Of a stretch of DNA of 64,000 nucleotides, positions 43,816 through 52,922 are shown piece by piece. Position 1 is the first letter of the stretch. The number at the start of each line of letters is the position of its first letter. The DNA comes from an uncultured Coriobacteriaceae bacterium. GTDB lineage: Bacteria > Actinomycetota > Coriobacteriia > Coriobacteriales > Coriobacteriaceae. The DNA lies in the NCBI GenBank assembly GCA_944322305.1, contig CALUOP010000009.1, positions 26,882 to 90,881 on the forward strand, read 5' to 3'. The translations under genes were made by a program, and so were the position numbers. The notes below the pieces were generated by a model. That model saw only the letters and a program-made list of their open reading frames with translations. It searched no databases and was not told the DNA's origin.

Positions 43816-45732
43816 ATGCTCGCTTCCGGTTACACCGAGCAACGCGTCAAGTACCTCAGGCTCCTCTCCCGCTCGTTCCCCAACCAGCAGGCGGTCTTCT
43901 CGGAGATCATCAACCTGCAGGCCATCCTCAACCTGCCCAAGGGAACCGAGCACTTCATGAGCGACATCCACGGCGAGTACGAGGCGTTCATGCACATCGT
44001 GAACAACTGCTCGGGCGTGGTGCGCGAGCATGTCGACGTGGCCTTTGGGGACGCGCTCTCCCCCGACGAGCGCGCCGAGCTCTGCACCCTCATCTACTAC
44101 CCGCGCGAGAAACTCGAGCGCGTGCGCGCGTCCCATGCCGACACCCCCGCCTGGTACCAGGACGCGCTGGGCAAGCTCGTGCGCGTGGCGCGCCGGCTCT
44201 CGGCGCGCTACACGCGCTCCAAGGTGCGCAAGGCGCTGCCCGACGAGTACGCCTACATCATCGACGAGCTGCTGCACACCCACCCCGACGAGGAGAACTA
44301 CCGCGTCCGCTACCACGACCGGATCATCTCGTCGGTCCTGGAGACGGGCGCCGCGGACGACTTCATCGCCTCGCTGGCCGCGCTCATCAAGCGGCTCGCC
44401 GTGGACCGGCTGCACATCGTGGGCGACATCTACGACCGCGGCGCGCACGCCGACAAGGTCATGGACGTGCTCATGGACCACTACGCGCTCGACATCCAAT
44501 GGGGCAACCACGACATCCTGTGGATGGGGGCGGCCGCCGGCGAGCCCGCCTGCATCATGACGGTGCTGCGCAACAACCTGCGCTACGACAACTTCGAGGT
44601 GCTGGAGAACGGCTACGGCATCGGCCTGCGCGAGCTTGCGCTCTTTGCCGAGCGCACCTACCGCCGCGACGAGGCCGAGATCTCCTCCATGGACCTCACC
44701 CCGCTCGTGAAGGCCATCAACGTGATGCTCGCCAAACTCGAGGGCCAGATCATCATGCGCCATCCCGAGTTCGACATGGCCGACCGCCTGCTTCTGGACA
44801 AGGTCGACCGCGATGCGGGGACCGTGGTCATCGACGGGACGGCGCATGCGCTCGCCACCTGCGACTTCCCCACCGTGGACCCCGCGCGCCCCTACGAGCT
44901 CAGCGAAGAGGAGGCGCGCATCATGGAAAGCCTCGTGGCCGCCTTCCGGGGCAACGCGCGCCTGCAGCGCCACATCGCGTTCCTGTACGAGAAGGGCTCG
45001 GTCTACCTGCGCTGCAACCGCAACCTGCTGTTCCACGGCTGCGTGCCGCTCAACCAGGACGGCACGTTCGCCGCCATCCTCTCAGACGGCGAACAGCACG
45101 CCGGGCGCTGCCTCTTCGACTTCTGCGACACGGTGGCCCGGCGCGCCTGGCGCACGCGCGCCCAGGCGGACATGGACTGGATGTGGTACCTGTGGTGCGG
45201 GCGGACCTCGCCGCTTTCGGGCCGCACCGTCAAGACCTTCGAGCGCTCCTTCGTGGCGGACAAGGCCGCTTGGGCCGAGCCGCGCAACCCGTACTGGGAG
45301 CTCGCCCGCGACCCGGGCATCTGCCAGTCGATCCTGCGCGCCTTCGACCTGCCGGCCGACGGCCATATCGTGAACGGCCATACGCCGGTGCGCGCCAAAG
45401 AGGGCGAGGGCCCCGTGCGCGCCGACGGGCGCCTGCTCATGATCGACGGCGGCTTCTGCCGCGCCTACCAGGCGACCACCGGCTTGGCCGGCTACACCCT
45501 CATCTACTCGAGCCACGGCATGCGCATCAAGGCGCACCGACCCTTCGAGTCCGTGGAGAAGGCGCTCGACGAGAACGCCGACATAGCGAGCACCACCGTT
45601 GAGCTCGAGATCCCCGACCGCACGGTCATGGTGAGCGACACCGACACCGGCGCCGACATCCGCGAGCAGATCACCGACCTGCGCCAGCTGCTCTCGGCCT
45701 ACCGCAACGGCATCCTCCCCGAGCGCGCCTAG
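43816..45732 (+). CDS. fbp: fructose-1,6-bisphosphatase, class III
   Basis: The 638-residue protein has the class III (Firmicutes-type) FBPase pattern and length: FMSDIHGEYEAFMHIVNN with metal ligands, HIVGDIYDRGAHADKVMDVL, IQWGNHDILWMGAAAGE and VNGHTPVRAKEGEGPVRADG. The metallophosphatase motifs (GDxYDRG, GNHD) are intact. It catalyses the gluconeogenic step from fructose-1,6-bisphosphate to fructose-6-phosphate. GAAGGGA lies before the ATG. Confidence 0.95.
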   Translation: MLASGYTEQRVKYLRLLSRSFPNQQAVFSEIINLQAILNLPKGTEHFMSDIHGEYEAFMHIVNNCSGVVREHVDVAFGDALSPDERAELCTLIYYPREKLERVRASHADTPAWYQDALGKLVRVARRLSARYTRSKVRKALPDEYAYIIDELLHTHPDEENYRVRYHDRIISSVLETGAADDFIASLAALIKRLAVDRLHIVGDIYDRGAHADKVMDVLMDHYALDIQWGNHDILWMGAAAGEPACIMTVLRNNLRYDNFEVLENGYGIGLRELALFAERTYRRDEAEISSMDLTPLVKAINVMLAKLEGQIIMRHPEFDMADRLLLDKVDRDAGTVVIDGTAHALATCDFPTVDPARPYELSEEEARIMESLVAAFRGNARLQRHIAFLYEKGSVYLRCNRNLLFHGCVPLNQDGTFAAILSDGEQHAGRCLFDFCDTVARRAWRTRAQADMDWMWYLWCGRTSPLSGRTVKTFERSFVADKAAWAEPRNPYWELARDPGICQSILRAFDLPADGHIVNGHTPVRAKEGEGPVRADGRLLMIDGGFCRAYQATTGLAGYTLIYSSHGMRIKAHRPFESVEKALDENADIASTTVELEIPDRTVMVSDTDTGADIREQITDLRQLLSAYRNGILPERA

Positions 45733-45756
45733 GCGGACGACTTAGGCGAGAAAAAC

Positions 45757-45826
45757 GGGCCGCCCTTTCTTTCCCATAAGCGATTCTTGCTTGCAGGGGA
45801 ACGTTGGGAAAGAAAGGGCGGCCCGC
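45757..45826. repeat. 21-bp perfect inverted repeat between convergent fbp and deoR-type genes
   Basis: The arms 45757-45777 and 45806-45826 (beginning CGGGCCGCCCTTTC) are exact complements around a 28-nt centre. It probably acts as a two-way transcription barrier; no T-run is present beyond the stem. Confidence 0.7.
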
Positions 45827-45886
45827 CGTGCGAACAGCAAGGCATTTCTCGTCAAAGCGGGCGCTTCTCGCCCTGCGAAACCAGCG

Positions 45887-46705
45887 TTAGAGCACCTTGA
45901 CATCGGCGTTGTCGCAGGCGCGGAGGAACTCGTGGGGCAGCTCGCCGTCGGAGACCACGATGTCCACTGCGTCCAGGTCGCAGATCTGGAAGGTGCTGCG
46001 GCGGCCCACCTTGCTGGAGTCCATGAGCACGATCGTCTGGTCGGCGCGCTCGATGCAGGCGCGTTTGAGGGCCGCGTCCTCGTCGGAGCCGCACATGAAG
46101 CCCGACGAGCTCTGGAAGCTCGTGACGCCCAGGAAGAGCTGGTCGAAGTTGAGGCGGCGCACATCCTCGACGCTGCGGCCCCCGTAGAGCGAGAGACTGT
46201 AGCGGTTGAGGTTGCCGCCGATGAGGATGGCGCGCGTATGCTCCAGGCGCGCCAGCTCCACCGCGCACGTCACGCTGTTGGTGAACACGATGTTGCGCTG
46301 GTCGGGCAAGGACCGCGCGAGAACGGTCGTGGTGCTGCCGGAGTCCAGGAACAGCGTGGTGTCGTTGCGCACGAGGGAGGCCGCCTTGGAGGCGATGAGC
46401 TCCTTGGCGTCGACGTTGCGGGTGGAGCGGCTGTCGATAAGGCCGTCCGTGCCCACCACCGTCTCGACCGAGCGCGCGCCGCCGTGCACGCGCACGATGA
46501 GGCGGTCGGCGTCGAGCACCTTGAGATCGGTGCGCAGCGTCATATCGGACACCTCGGGGAAGGCGGCCTTTATCTGCGCAAAGGAAACGCTACCCTCCGC
46601 GTTGACCAACCTCACGATCTTGTCGCGCCGCTCATCGACCGCCGCCATGGCCCTCGTCCTCCTCTGCCCGCGCGCGGAGGCGCGGGGCAACGCCGCCGTA
46701 GTCAT
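45887..46705 (-). CDS. DeoR family transcriptional regulator of the sugar cluster
   Basis: The 272-residue protein has an N-terminal winged HTH (ERRDKIVRLVNAEGSVSFAQ, SDMTLRTDLKVLDADRLIVR, VHGGA) and the DeoR sensor domain with FLDSGSTTTVLARSL and LGVTSFQSSSGF. Such sensors bind sugar phosphates. It follows the dehydrogenase and kinase genes on the same strand and probably represses them and the divergent PTS gene through the TTGTCGAAACGAAA sites. GGGAGG lies 8 nt before the chosen ATG; an internal ATG at 46648 is possible. Confidence 0.88.
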   Translation of the reverse strand: MTTAALPRASARGQRRTRAMAAVDERRDKIVRLVNAEGSVSFAQIKAAFPEVSDMTLRTDLKVLDADRLIVRVHGGARSVETVVGTDGLIDSRSTRNVDAKELIASKAASLVRNDTTLFLDSGSTTTVLARSLPDQRNIVFTNSVTCAVELARLEHTRAILIGGNLNRYSLSLYGGRSVEDVRRLNFDQLFLGVTSFQSSSGFMCGSDEDAALKRACIERADQTIVLMDSSKVGRRSTFQICDLDAVDIVVSDGELPHEFLRACDNADVKVL

Positions 46706-46734
46706 CGTTCCACCTCCCGATTGTAAAAGAAAAC

Positions 46735-46771
46735 GCGCCGGCCGCCCCAGGCAAAAAGAGGCAGCCGGCGC
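46735..46771. repeat. hairpin between the sorE-like and deoR-type genes
   Basis: GCGCCGGC and GCCGGCGC arms enclose a 21-nt centre with an A-run. It may attenuate read-through into the regulator gene. Confidence 0.45.
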
Positions 46772-46793
46772 GAAGCGCCTCATATGATCAAGC

Positions 46794-46824
46794 GTGCCGC
46801 ATTAAGCACGGCTTAATTTGGCAC
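46794..46824. repeat. short palindrome, family C copy 3
   Basis: GTGCCGCATTAAGCACGG and the complementary second half ending TTAATTTGGCAC preserve the AGCACGG loop of the copies flanking the helicase gene. Confidence 0.7.
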
Positions 46825-46965
46825 AAACGCCCGGGATAGAGCGCCCAGTCAGCGAGGGACGCTGGGTGCGCCGGATTGCGGTGAAAGCGGAAGCGCATGC
46901 GCCTTATGGCGATGCGCGACGCTTGATCCGCAAGGCGGCGTGCCCCAGCGTCCCGCAGCGTCGAC

Positions 46966-48231
46966 TTAGTTCTGCGCCCAGTTCTCCAGGAGGTAGCGCT
47001 CGGCCGCCGGGCACCACAGGCCGCGGTTGGCCTCGACGATGTCGGCAAGCCCCGCAAAGCGCTCGTCCTCGTCGGCCTTGGCGCGCAGATCGGTAAGCGC
47101 GGTGAGCGGCATGGAGATGTGCGTGTAGATGAGCTTCTTGCCGCCCGGGATCTTGGGCAGGTTGAGCGTGGTCTCGGCCGCCGCGTCCAGGCCGCCCACA
47201 TGGGTCACCATGACGGCGGGGTCGATGCGGCCGGCGGCGGTGAGCTCGAGCGACTCGATCTCATCGGCGGTGTTGCCGCCGGTGGTGCCCATAACATGAT
47301 GGGAGCCGTAATGAACCTCGTAGAAGTTGATGGGAGCGCTGAACGCCTTGTCAGTGGGGCCGGCGAAGAAGTTCAGGCAGCCGTCGCGGCCCATGATGGC
47401 GTCGGCCAGCGTCACCACGGGAGCCACCGGCGCGTAGCAGAGCACGTCGTCGAACCCGGTGCCGCCGGAGACCTCGCGCAGGGCCGCCACCGGGTCGTCG
47501 AAGTCGCCGTTGTTGACGAACACCAGCTCGACGCCGGTCTCCTCCTTGACCTCCGCCGGCGGGAAGAGCTCGGCGGCGCGGTCCAGGCGATCCTGGTTGA
47601 TGTCGGCCACCATCACGAGCGCGGGACGGCGGTCGCAGTGCAGCGCGTAGGTGAGCGCGCCCAGGCCCATGGGGCCGGCGCCGGCCACGATGGCGAGCTT
47701 GCCGCCCTCGCGGATGCCCATCTCATGGGTGTAGACGCCCATCTGGGTGTGGTAGGCCGCGTGGAAGGCGCCGATGGAGCAGCTCATGGGCTCGGCGAGC
47801 GATGCCTGGTAGTACGCCTCGCCGGTGTACTCGAGCAGGCAGTCGCACTCCATGACCTCGGCCGGCAGGATGCAGTAGGTCGCGTCCCCGCCGCAGAACT
47901 CGTAGGAGTAGCCCGGGCTCCACATGGTGCCCTTGTAGTTGAGGGCCGGCTGGATGGTGAACTTCATACCGGGCTTGAAGCGGTCGGCCCACTTGGCCCC
48001 CACCTCGACGATGTCGCCGGCGAACTCGTGCCCCATAATGGCAGGGTGCTCGGCCACGTCCTCGTGCACGCGCTTGTGCTCCACGCCCAGGGTCGCGCAC
48101 TTGTAGGTGGACATGCAGATGCTGTCGGACACCACTTTGACGAGAACCTCGTCGTCCTTGATCGCCGGGAGCTCGAACTCGTCGATGCGCAAGTCGTTCG
48201 CTGCGTGGAGACGCACTGCCTTTGCCTTCAT
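46966..48231 (-). CDS. zinc-binding alcohol dehydrogenase, SorE-like (L-sorbose-1-phosphate reductase type)
   Basis: The 421-residue protein matches SorE-type medium-chain dehydrogenases: KAVRLHAANDLRIDEFELPA, MGHEFAGDIVEVGAKW, PALNYKGTMWSPGYSYEFCG, VAGAGPMGLGALTYALHCD for the dinucleotide, and PKIPGGKKLIYTHISMPLTA near the end. SorE interconverts L-sorbose-1-phosphate and glucitol-6-phosphate. The substrate here may be that pair or another hexitol/ketose phosphate entering through the adjacent PTS. AAAGGA lies before the ATG. It lies between the kinase and regulator genes. Confidence 0.86.
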   Translation of the reverse strand: MKAKAVRLHAANDLRIDEFELPAIKDDEVLVKVVSDSICMSTYKCATLGVEHKRVHEDVAEHPAIMGHEFAGDIVEVGAKWADRFKPGMKFTIQPALNYKGTMWSPGYSYEFCGGDATYCILPAEVMECDCLLEYTGEAYYQASLAEPMSCSIGAFHAAYHTQMGVYTHEMGIREGGKLAIVAGAGPMGLGALTYALHCDRRPALVMVADINQDRLDRAAELFPPAEVKEETGVELVFVNNGDFDDPVAALREVSGGTGFDDVLCYAPVAPVVTLADAIMGRDGCLNFFAGPTDKAFSAPINFYEVHYGSHHVMGTTGGNTADEIESLELTAAGRIDPAVMVTHVGGLDAAAETTLNLPKIPGGKKLIYTHISMPLTALTDLRAKADEDERFAGLADIVEANRGLWCPAAERYLLENWAQN

Positions 48232-48303
48232 TGCCGTATCCTTTCTCATGCGGGCGCGACGCGCCCCTTTGTCTTTTCCGTCGGCGCGGGATGTCCGCCG
48301 CCC

Positions 48304-49236
48304 TTACCGGATCCTCTCGAACGTGACCTGGCCGAAAAGGCCGTCAACGGTGGCGCGGTCCGCCGCCTGGGTACCCTCGCTCATGACGTTGGCCGCGCCG
48401 GTGGCCATGCTCAGGCGCACCGTGTCCTCAAAGGAGAGGCCCTCGTCCAGGGCGTAGGCAAGCGCCGCCACCACCGAGTCGCCCGCGCCCACCGTGGATC
48501 CCACGGTCACCTTGGGCGAACGCGCGCGCCACGCGCCGTCGGCGTCCAGGAACAGCGCGCCCTCGCCGCCGAGCGAGACCACGACCTTCTCGACTCCCTG
48601 GTCGATAAGCCCGCGCGCCGCATCGGCGATCTCGTTGATCGTCCCGAGCGTGCGGCCCACCAGGCGCCCGAGCTCGTGCTCGTTGGGCTTCACCAGGTAG
48701 GGCTTGCCCTCAAGCCCCGCCCTGAGCGCGTCCCCGTCAGCATCCAGGAAGACGCGCGCGCCCGCTTCGGCGCAGGTGCGCGCCCACACCGCGTAGGTGT
48801 CCGCCGGGGCGCCCTGAGGCAGGCTGCCGGAGAGCACCACGATGTCGCCCTCATGCAGGCCCGCCACGAGGTAGCGCAGCACGTTCGCCAGGATGTCCTC
48901 GGTCACCTGCGGGCCGGGCTCGTTCACGTCGGTATGGGTGTCGTTCACGGGATCCACGATCTTGAGGTTGGTCCGGGTCTCGCCGGGCACGTCGAAGGCC
49001 CAGCACGGGATCGCAAGGCCCTCGAGCGCCGCCGCCACCGCCTTGCCCGTAGTGCCTCCCAGCACGGCCAGCGCGCGGCTCTCGCCGCCCAGACTGATGA
49101 CCACCTTGGATACGTTGATCCCCTTGCCGCCGGGATCCTGGCGGCACTCCGCCACGCGGTTCACGCTGTCGATCGCAAAGCCGTTCACGCGCGCCGTCTT
49201 GTCCAGCGCCGGGTTGAGCGTCACGGTGTAGATCAT
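48304..49236 (-). CDS. PfkB family hexose kinase (1-phosphofructokinase / tagatose-6-phosphate kinase type)
   Basis: The 310-residue protein begins MIYTVTLNPALDKTARVNGF and has GGKGINVSKVVISLGGESRA and the catalytic VGSTVGAGDSVVAALAYAL. These mark the FruK/LacC/PfkB sub-family, which phosphorylates ketose phosphates to bisphosphates; the exact substrate cannot be read. GAAAGGAGGGG precedes the ATG. It is the first gene of the minus-strand operon, reading from a promoter with -35 TTGACA and -10 TATGCT. Confidence 0.9.
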   Translation of the reverse strand: MIYTVTLNPALDKTARVNGFAIDSVNRVAECRQDPGGKGINVSKVVISLGGESRALAVLGGTTGKAVAAALEGLAIPCWAFDVPGETRTNLKIVDPVNDTHTDVNEPGPQVTEDILANVLRYLVAGLHEGDIVVLSGSLPQGAPADTYAVWARTCAEAGARVFLDADGDALRAGLEGKPYLVKPNEHELGRLVGRTLGTINEIADAARGLIDQGVEKVVVSLGGEGALFLDADGAWRARSPKVTVGSTVGAGDSVVAALAYALDEGLSFEDTVRLSMATGAANVMSEGTQAADRATVDGLFGQVTFERIR

Positions 49237-49411
49237 GGGGCGCCCCTCCTTTCTCCTGCCAACACCTCCCCGGCGCGCCCTGGCCTCCCGGCAGGGCGCG
49301 CCAAGCGCCTTGCCCGTCCCGCCCGCGTTGCCTACTGCCCTTCCGTTGCCGTGAGGTACAGATGCGAGCGAGGCGAGCGCCTGACTAAAAGTGTTGGTTC
49401 TCAAATAAAAC

Positions 49412-49425
49412 TTGTCGAAACGAAA
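49412..49425. promoter_or_regulatory. operator site 1, TTGTCGAAACGAAA
   Basis: It lies just downstream of the -10 element of the pfkB-type promoter, at the expected start point. An identical 14-mer lies at 49585-49598 in front of the divergent PTS gene. The likely ligand is the DeoR-family protein of the cluster. Confidence 0.68.
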
Positions 49426-49434
49426 ACCATTGAC

Positions 49435-49462
49435 AGCATAGCAAGGGGTCAATCATTGTCAA
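49435..49462 (-). promoter_or_regulatory. promoter of the pfkB-type/sorE-like operon
   Basis: On the minus strand, TTGACA (49457-49462) and TATGCT (49435-49440) are separated by 16 nt in an AT-rich tract. It is the best sigma-70-type promoter in the window. Confidence 0.72.
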
Positions 49463-49584
49463 TACAACAATTATAACTTTTGTTTTAACAGCATATTTCT
49501 ACCGTTCACCGGCGTTTTGCAACCGTTCAAGAGGTGACGAGGCAAAGTTGCACTATTTTTGAAACGACAGTTTTAGGATACGTA

Positions 49585-49598
49585 TTGTCGAAACGAAA
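49585..49598. promoter_or_regulatory. operator site 2, TTGTCGAAACGAAA
   Basis: It overlaps a possible -10 (TATTGT, 49583-49588) that is 18 nt from TTGAAA (49559-49564) and reads toward the PTS gene. A related TTGAAACGACA lies at 49559-49569. Confidence 0.65.
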
Positions 49599-49658
49599 GA
49601 TCATATTTTCGCATCTACGCGCGCTCGGCACCGTCGGGCGCTTGAAGGGAGGGTGACT

Positions 49659-51518
49659 ATGTCCATCAAGGAGAGCGTGTCGAAGTTCGGCAAGTTCTTA
49701 AGCGGCATGGTTATGCCCAACATCGGAGCCTTTATCGCCTGGGGCTTTCTCACGGCGCTGTTTATCGAGACGGGGTGGATCCCCAACGAGGGCTTCGCCA
49801 GCATCGCCTCGCCCATGCTCACCTACCTCATCCCCGTCCTCATCGCCGCGCAGGGCGGCTATCTCACCGGCGGCGACCGCGGCCGCATCGTGGGCGCCAT
49901 CGCCGTCATGGGCTGCATCGCCGGCGCGCCCGACACCACCATGCTCATGGGCGCCATGGTCATCGGCCCGCTGTCGGGCTGGATCATCAAACAGTTCGAC
50001 AAGTTCATGGAGACCCGCACCCCGGCGGGCTTCGAGATGCTCATCGACAACTTCTCCGTAGGCCTGATGGGCATGTTCCTGGCCATGCTCGGCTTCATCG
50101 CCATCGGCCCAATCATGACCACCATCCTGGCGATCCTCATGGGCGGCGTGACCATCCTCATGCAGTACAGCCTCATGCCGCTGCTCGCCATCTTCATCGA
50201 GCCCGCCAAGGTGCTCTTCCTCAACAACGCGATCAACCACGGCATCTTCACGCCCATCGGCATCGCGCAGGCCGAGGAGACCGGCCGCTCCATCATGTAC
50301 ATGCTCGAGGCCAACCCCGGCCCTGGCGTGGGCGTGCTGCTGGCCTACTGCTTCTTCTGCAAGGACGCCAAGACCCGTCAGTCCGCCCCCGGCGCGGTGA
50401 TCATCCACTTCTTCGGCGGCATCCACGAGATCTACTTTCCCTACGTCCTCATGAACCCCAAGGTCATCATCGCCCCCATCGTCGGCAACATGTGCGCCAT
50501 CGCATGGTTCAGCTTCACCGGAGCGGGCCTCACCTCAGCAGCATCCCCGGGCTCGATCATCGCCTTCCTCTCGATGACGCCCTCAGACCTCATGGTCACC
50601 AACATCATCGGCGTGGTCATCGCCGCCGCCGTGTCCTTCGCCATCGCCACGCCCCTTGTCCGCTCCATGGACGTGGCCGACCTCGACCAGGCCAGCGAGC
50701 AGATGCGCGAGATGAAGGGCACCGCCGAGGCCGCCGTGATCTCCGACACCGCCAACGGCCTCGTGATCTTCGCCTGCGACGCGGGCATGGGCTCCTCGGC
50801 CATGGGCGCCACCCGCTTCCGCAACCGCATCAAGGCCGACCGCCCCGACCTCACCGTGAAGCACTCCAGCGTGGACACCGTGCCCCCCGAGGCCGACATC
50901 GTGGTCTGCCAGCGCGTGCTCGCCGACCGCGCCCGCAAGAGCGCGCCCAACGCCCAGCTCGTGACCATCGACAACTTCCTGGACGACCCCGCCCTCGACA
51001 GCCTGTACGCCGCGCTCACCCAGATCTCCAAGGCGTCCGAGCTCAAGGAGAAGGCCGCGCCGGCGCCCGAGCCCGAGCCCGCCGAGAAGAAGCCCGCTAT
51101 CGCGCTGGTGCGCGAGGGCATACAGCTGGGCTGCGACCGCCTGCCGCGCGAGGACGCCATCCGCGCCTCCGGAGAGCTGCTGGTGAGGCTCGGCTGCGTG
51201 GACGAGCCCTACGTGGACGCCATGGTCGAGCGCGACAAGCTCACGAGCGTGTACCTGGGAATGGGCGTTGCCATCCCGCACGGCACGGGCGACGCCAAGG
51301 ACTCCGTCAAGAAGACCGGCGTGGTGTTCCAGCAGTACCCGCAGGGCATCGACTTTGACGGCGAGAAGGCCTACCTGGTGTTCGGCATCGCCGGACGCGG
51401 CGAGGAGCACCTGGAGGTGCTTGCCAACATCTGCAAGATCCTCGAGGACGACGCCGTCGTGGAGAAGCTCAAGACCACCACGGACGTCGACTGGGTGCTG
51501 AGCGTGCTGGCCGATTAG
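49659..51518 (+). CDS. PTS mannitol-type transporter subunit IICBA
   Basis: The 619-residue protein contains all three domains. IIC is membrane-embedded and starts SIKESVSKFGKFLSGMVMPN, with NNAINHGIFTPIGIAQAEE and FFGGIHEIYFPYVLMNP. IIB has the phosphocysteine C373 in VIFACDAGMGSSAMGA. IIA has the phosphohistidine H541 in GVAIPHGTGDAKDS. MtlA imports mannitol as mannitol-1-phosphate. The usual mannitol-1-phosphate dehydrogenase is not adjacent; a SorE-like dehydrogenase and a PfkB kinase are, so the sugar may be another hexitol or ketose. GGGAGGG lies before the ATG. Confidence 0.92.
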   Translation: MSIKESVSKFGKFLSGMVMPNIGAFIAWGFLTALFIETGWIPNEGFASIASPMLTYLIPVLIAAQGGYLTGGDRGRIVGAIAVMGCIAGAPDTTMLMGAMVIGPLSGWIIKQFDKFMETRTPAGFEMLIDNFSVGLMGMFLAMLGFIAIGPIMTTILAILMGGVTILMQYSLMPLLAIFIEPAKVLFLNNAINHGIFTPIGIAQAEETGRSIMYMLEANPGPGVGVLLAYCFFCKDAKTRQSAPGAVIIHFFGGIHEIYFPYVLMNPKVIIAPIVGNMCAIAWFSFTGAGLTSAASPGSIIAFLSMTPSDLMVTNIIGVVIAAAVSFAIATPLVRSMDVADLDQASEQMREMKGTAEAAVISDTANGLVIFACDAGMGSSAMGATRFRNRIKADRPDLTVKHSSVDTVPPEADIVVCQRVLADRARKSAPNAQLVTIDNFLDDPALDSLYAALTQISKASELKEKAAPAPEPEPAEKKPAIALVREGIQLGCDRLPREDAIRASGELLVRLGCVDEPYVDAMVERDKLTSVYLGMGVAIPHGTGDAKDSVKKTGVVFQQYPQGIDFDGEKAYLVFGIAGRGEEHLEVLANICKILEDDAVVEKLKTTTDVDWVLSVLAD

Positions 51519-51560
51519 ACCGCAACGCGGAGGCGCTCCCCAAGCACGGCCCCTATCCCA

Positions 51561-51594
51561 AAGCCGGGCGCAGCATCACCGCTGCGCCCGGCTT
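51561..51594. terminator. two-way terminator hairpin after the PTS gene
   Basis: AAGCCGGGCGCAGC (51561-51574) pairs exactly with 51581-51594 around a 6-nt loop. It separates the convergent PTS and cation-efflux genes. A T-run is absent. Confidence 0.7.
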
Positions 51595-51595
51595 C

Positions 51596-52774
51596 TCACT
51601 GCGCGGAGCTCACGTAGTCGTTGTCCACGGTGATCTTGCAGACGGCCCGCGGGTACTTGCTGCGCACGACGTCGGTGATGCGACGCTTGAGCTGGCTCTC
51701 GGAAAGGCCCAGATCTGCAGGGCGCACGCAGTCAAAGATCACGTTGGTGTGCGTGGGCCCGGGCACGCAGCGCAGGTCGTGGATGGACAGGCGTCCGTCG
51801 ATGACCTTGACCGCCTGGTTGATCCAGTTGCGCATATCGGCGACCTCCGGGTCGTCGGTCACAATGGGGTCGTAGTGCAGCGTGACGATAAGCCCGTCCT
51901 TCTCCTTGAAGTCCTGCTCGATATTGTCGATAAGGTCGTGGCTCTCCATGGGGTCGGCCTCGGCCGCCATCTCAACGTGCGCGCTCGCGAACTGCCGGCC
52001 CGGGCCGTAGTCGTGCACCATGAGGTCGTGCGTGCCCAGCACCCCGGGGTAGCTCATAATCCGCTCGCGGATATGCCCCACCAGCTCCGGGCTCGGCGCC
52101 TGCCCCAGAAGAGGGCTGATCGTCTCGCCCAAGAGGTCCACTCCGCTCCAGATGATGAAGGCGCCCACGGCGAGCCCCGCCCAGCCGTCCAGGTTGAGCC
52201 CGGTCAACTCGGACACGACCGAGCAGGCGAGAACCGCGCCGGTGGAGATCACGTCGTTGCGCGAGTCCACGGCCGTGGCCTTGAGCGTGTCGGAGTCGAT
52301 CCGGCGGCCCAGGTTGCCGTTGAAGGCCGCCATCCAGAGCTTCACCAGGATGGAGAGCGCGAGCACGGCCACCAGCGCCGCGGAGAACTCCACCGGCTCG
52401 GGCTCCATGATCTTCTCGGCCGAGGAGAGGACCAGGTTGATCCCGATGGCGAGCACCAATGCGGCCACCACCAGGCCCGCCAGGTACTCGTAGCGACCGT
52501 GGCCGTACGGGTGCTCGGGGTCGGCCGGACGACTTGCCAGCTTGAAGCCCAAAAGGCTCACCACGTTGCTGGCGGCGTCGGATAGGTTGTTGAGGGCGTC
52601 GGCCACAATGGAGACCGACCCGGCAATGAGCCCGATGGCCCCTTTGGCCAGGCAAAGCGCCACGTTGCACACGATGCCGACCATGCCGGCCACCTGACCG
52701 TAGCGCGTACGCACCGCCGGTTCGGCCGTATTCCGGTAATCCTTCACCAAAAGCCGCACCAACCACTCGGTCAT
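51596..52774 (-). CDS. cation diffusion facilitator family transporter
   Basis: The 392-residue membrane protein has six hydrophobic segments with the metal sites SIVADALNNLSDAASNVVSL and TAVDSRNDVISTGAVL, and EHPYGHGRYEYLAGL between them. A C-terminal cytoplasmic domain with MVHDYGPGRQFASAHVEMAA follows. CDF proteins export Zn2+, Mn2+ or Fe2+; the metal is not determined. A further C-terminal 70 residues form an extra domain seen in some clostridial-type members. Confidence 0.9.
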   Translation of the reverse strand: MTEWLVRLLVKDYRNTAEPAVRTRYGQVAGMVGIVCNVALCLAKGAIGLIAGSVSIVADALNNLSDAASNVVSLLGFKLASRPADPEHPYGHGRYEYLAGLVVAALVLAIGINLVLSSAEKIMEPEPVEFSAALVAVLALSILVKLWMAAFNGNLGRRIDSDTLKATAVDSRNDVISTGAVLACSVVSELTGLNLDGWAGLAVGAFIIWSGVDLLGETISPLLGQAPSPELVGHIRERIMSYPGVLGTHDLMVHDYGPGRQFASAHVEMAAEADPMESHDLIDNIEQDFKEKDGLIVTLHYDPIVTDDPEVADMRNWINQAVKVIDGRLSIHDLRCVPGPTHTNVIFDCVRPADLGLSESQLKRRITDVVRSKYPRAVCKITVDNDYVSSAQ

Positions 52775-52922
52775 GCCGCCGGCTCCTTCCCCGCTGCGCG
52801 GTGCCCCATCCCGGCCCCGCATCAAAGCGCCCCGCCGAAGCGGGGCGCGCGTTCTCAGAATATGCTGCCTACGCGGTCATTCTAACCGCTTTGGCCTGTC
52901 GACGCCAACTGTTACCTGCAGC

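Larger units (their letters stand above)
49237..49658. other. AT-rich divergent control region of the sugar cluster
   Basis: The centre of this 422-bp gap is markedly AT-rich compared with its surroundings. It carries the two identical operators and a minus-strand promoter (all listed), together with an ATTGAC...GTCAAT/ATTGTCAAT cluster at 49429-49463. No gene is present. Confidence 0.65.
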
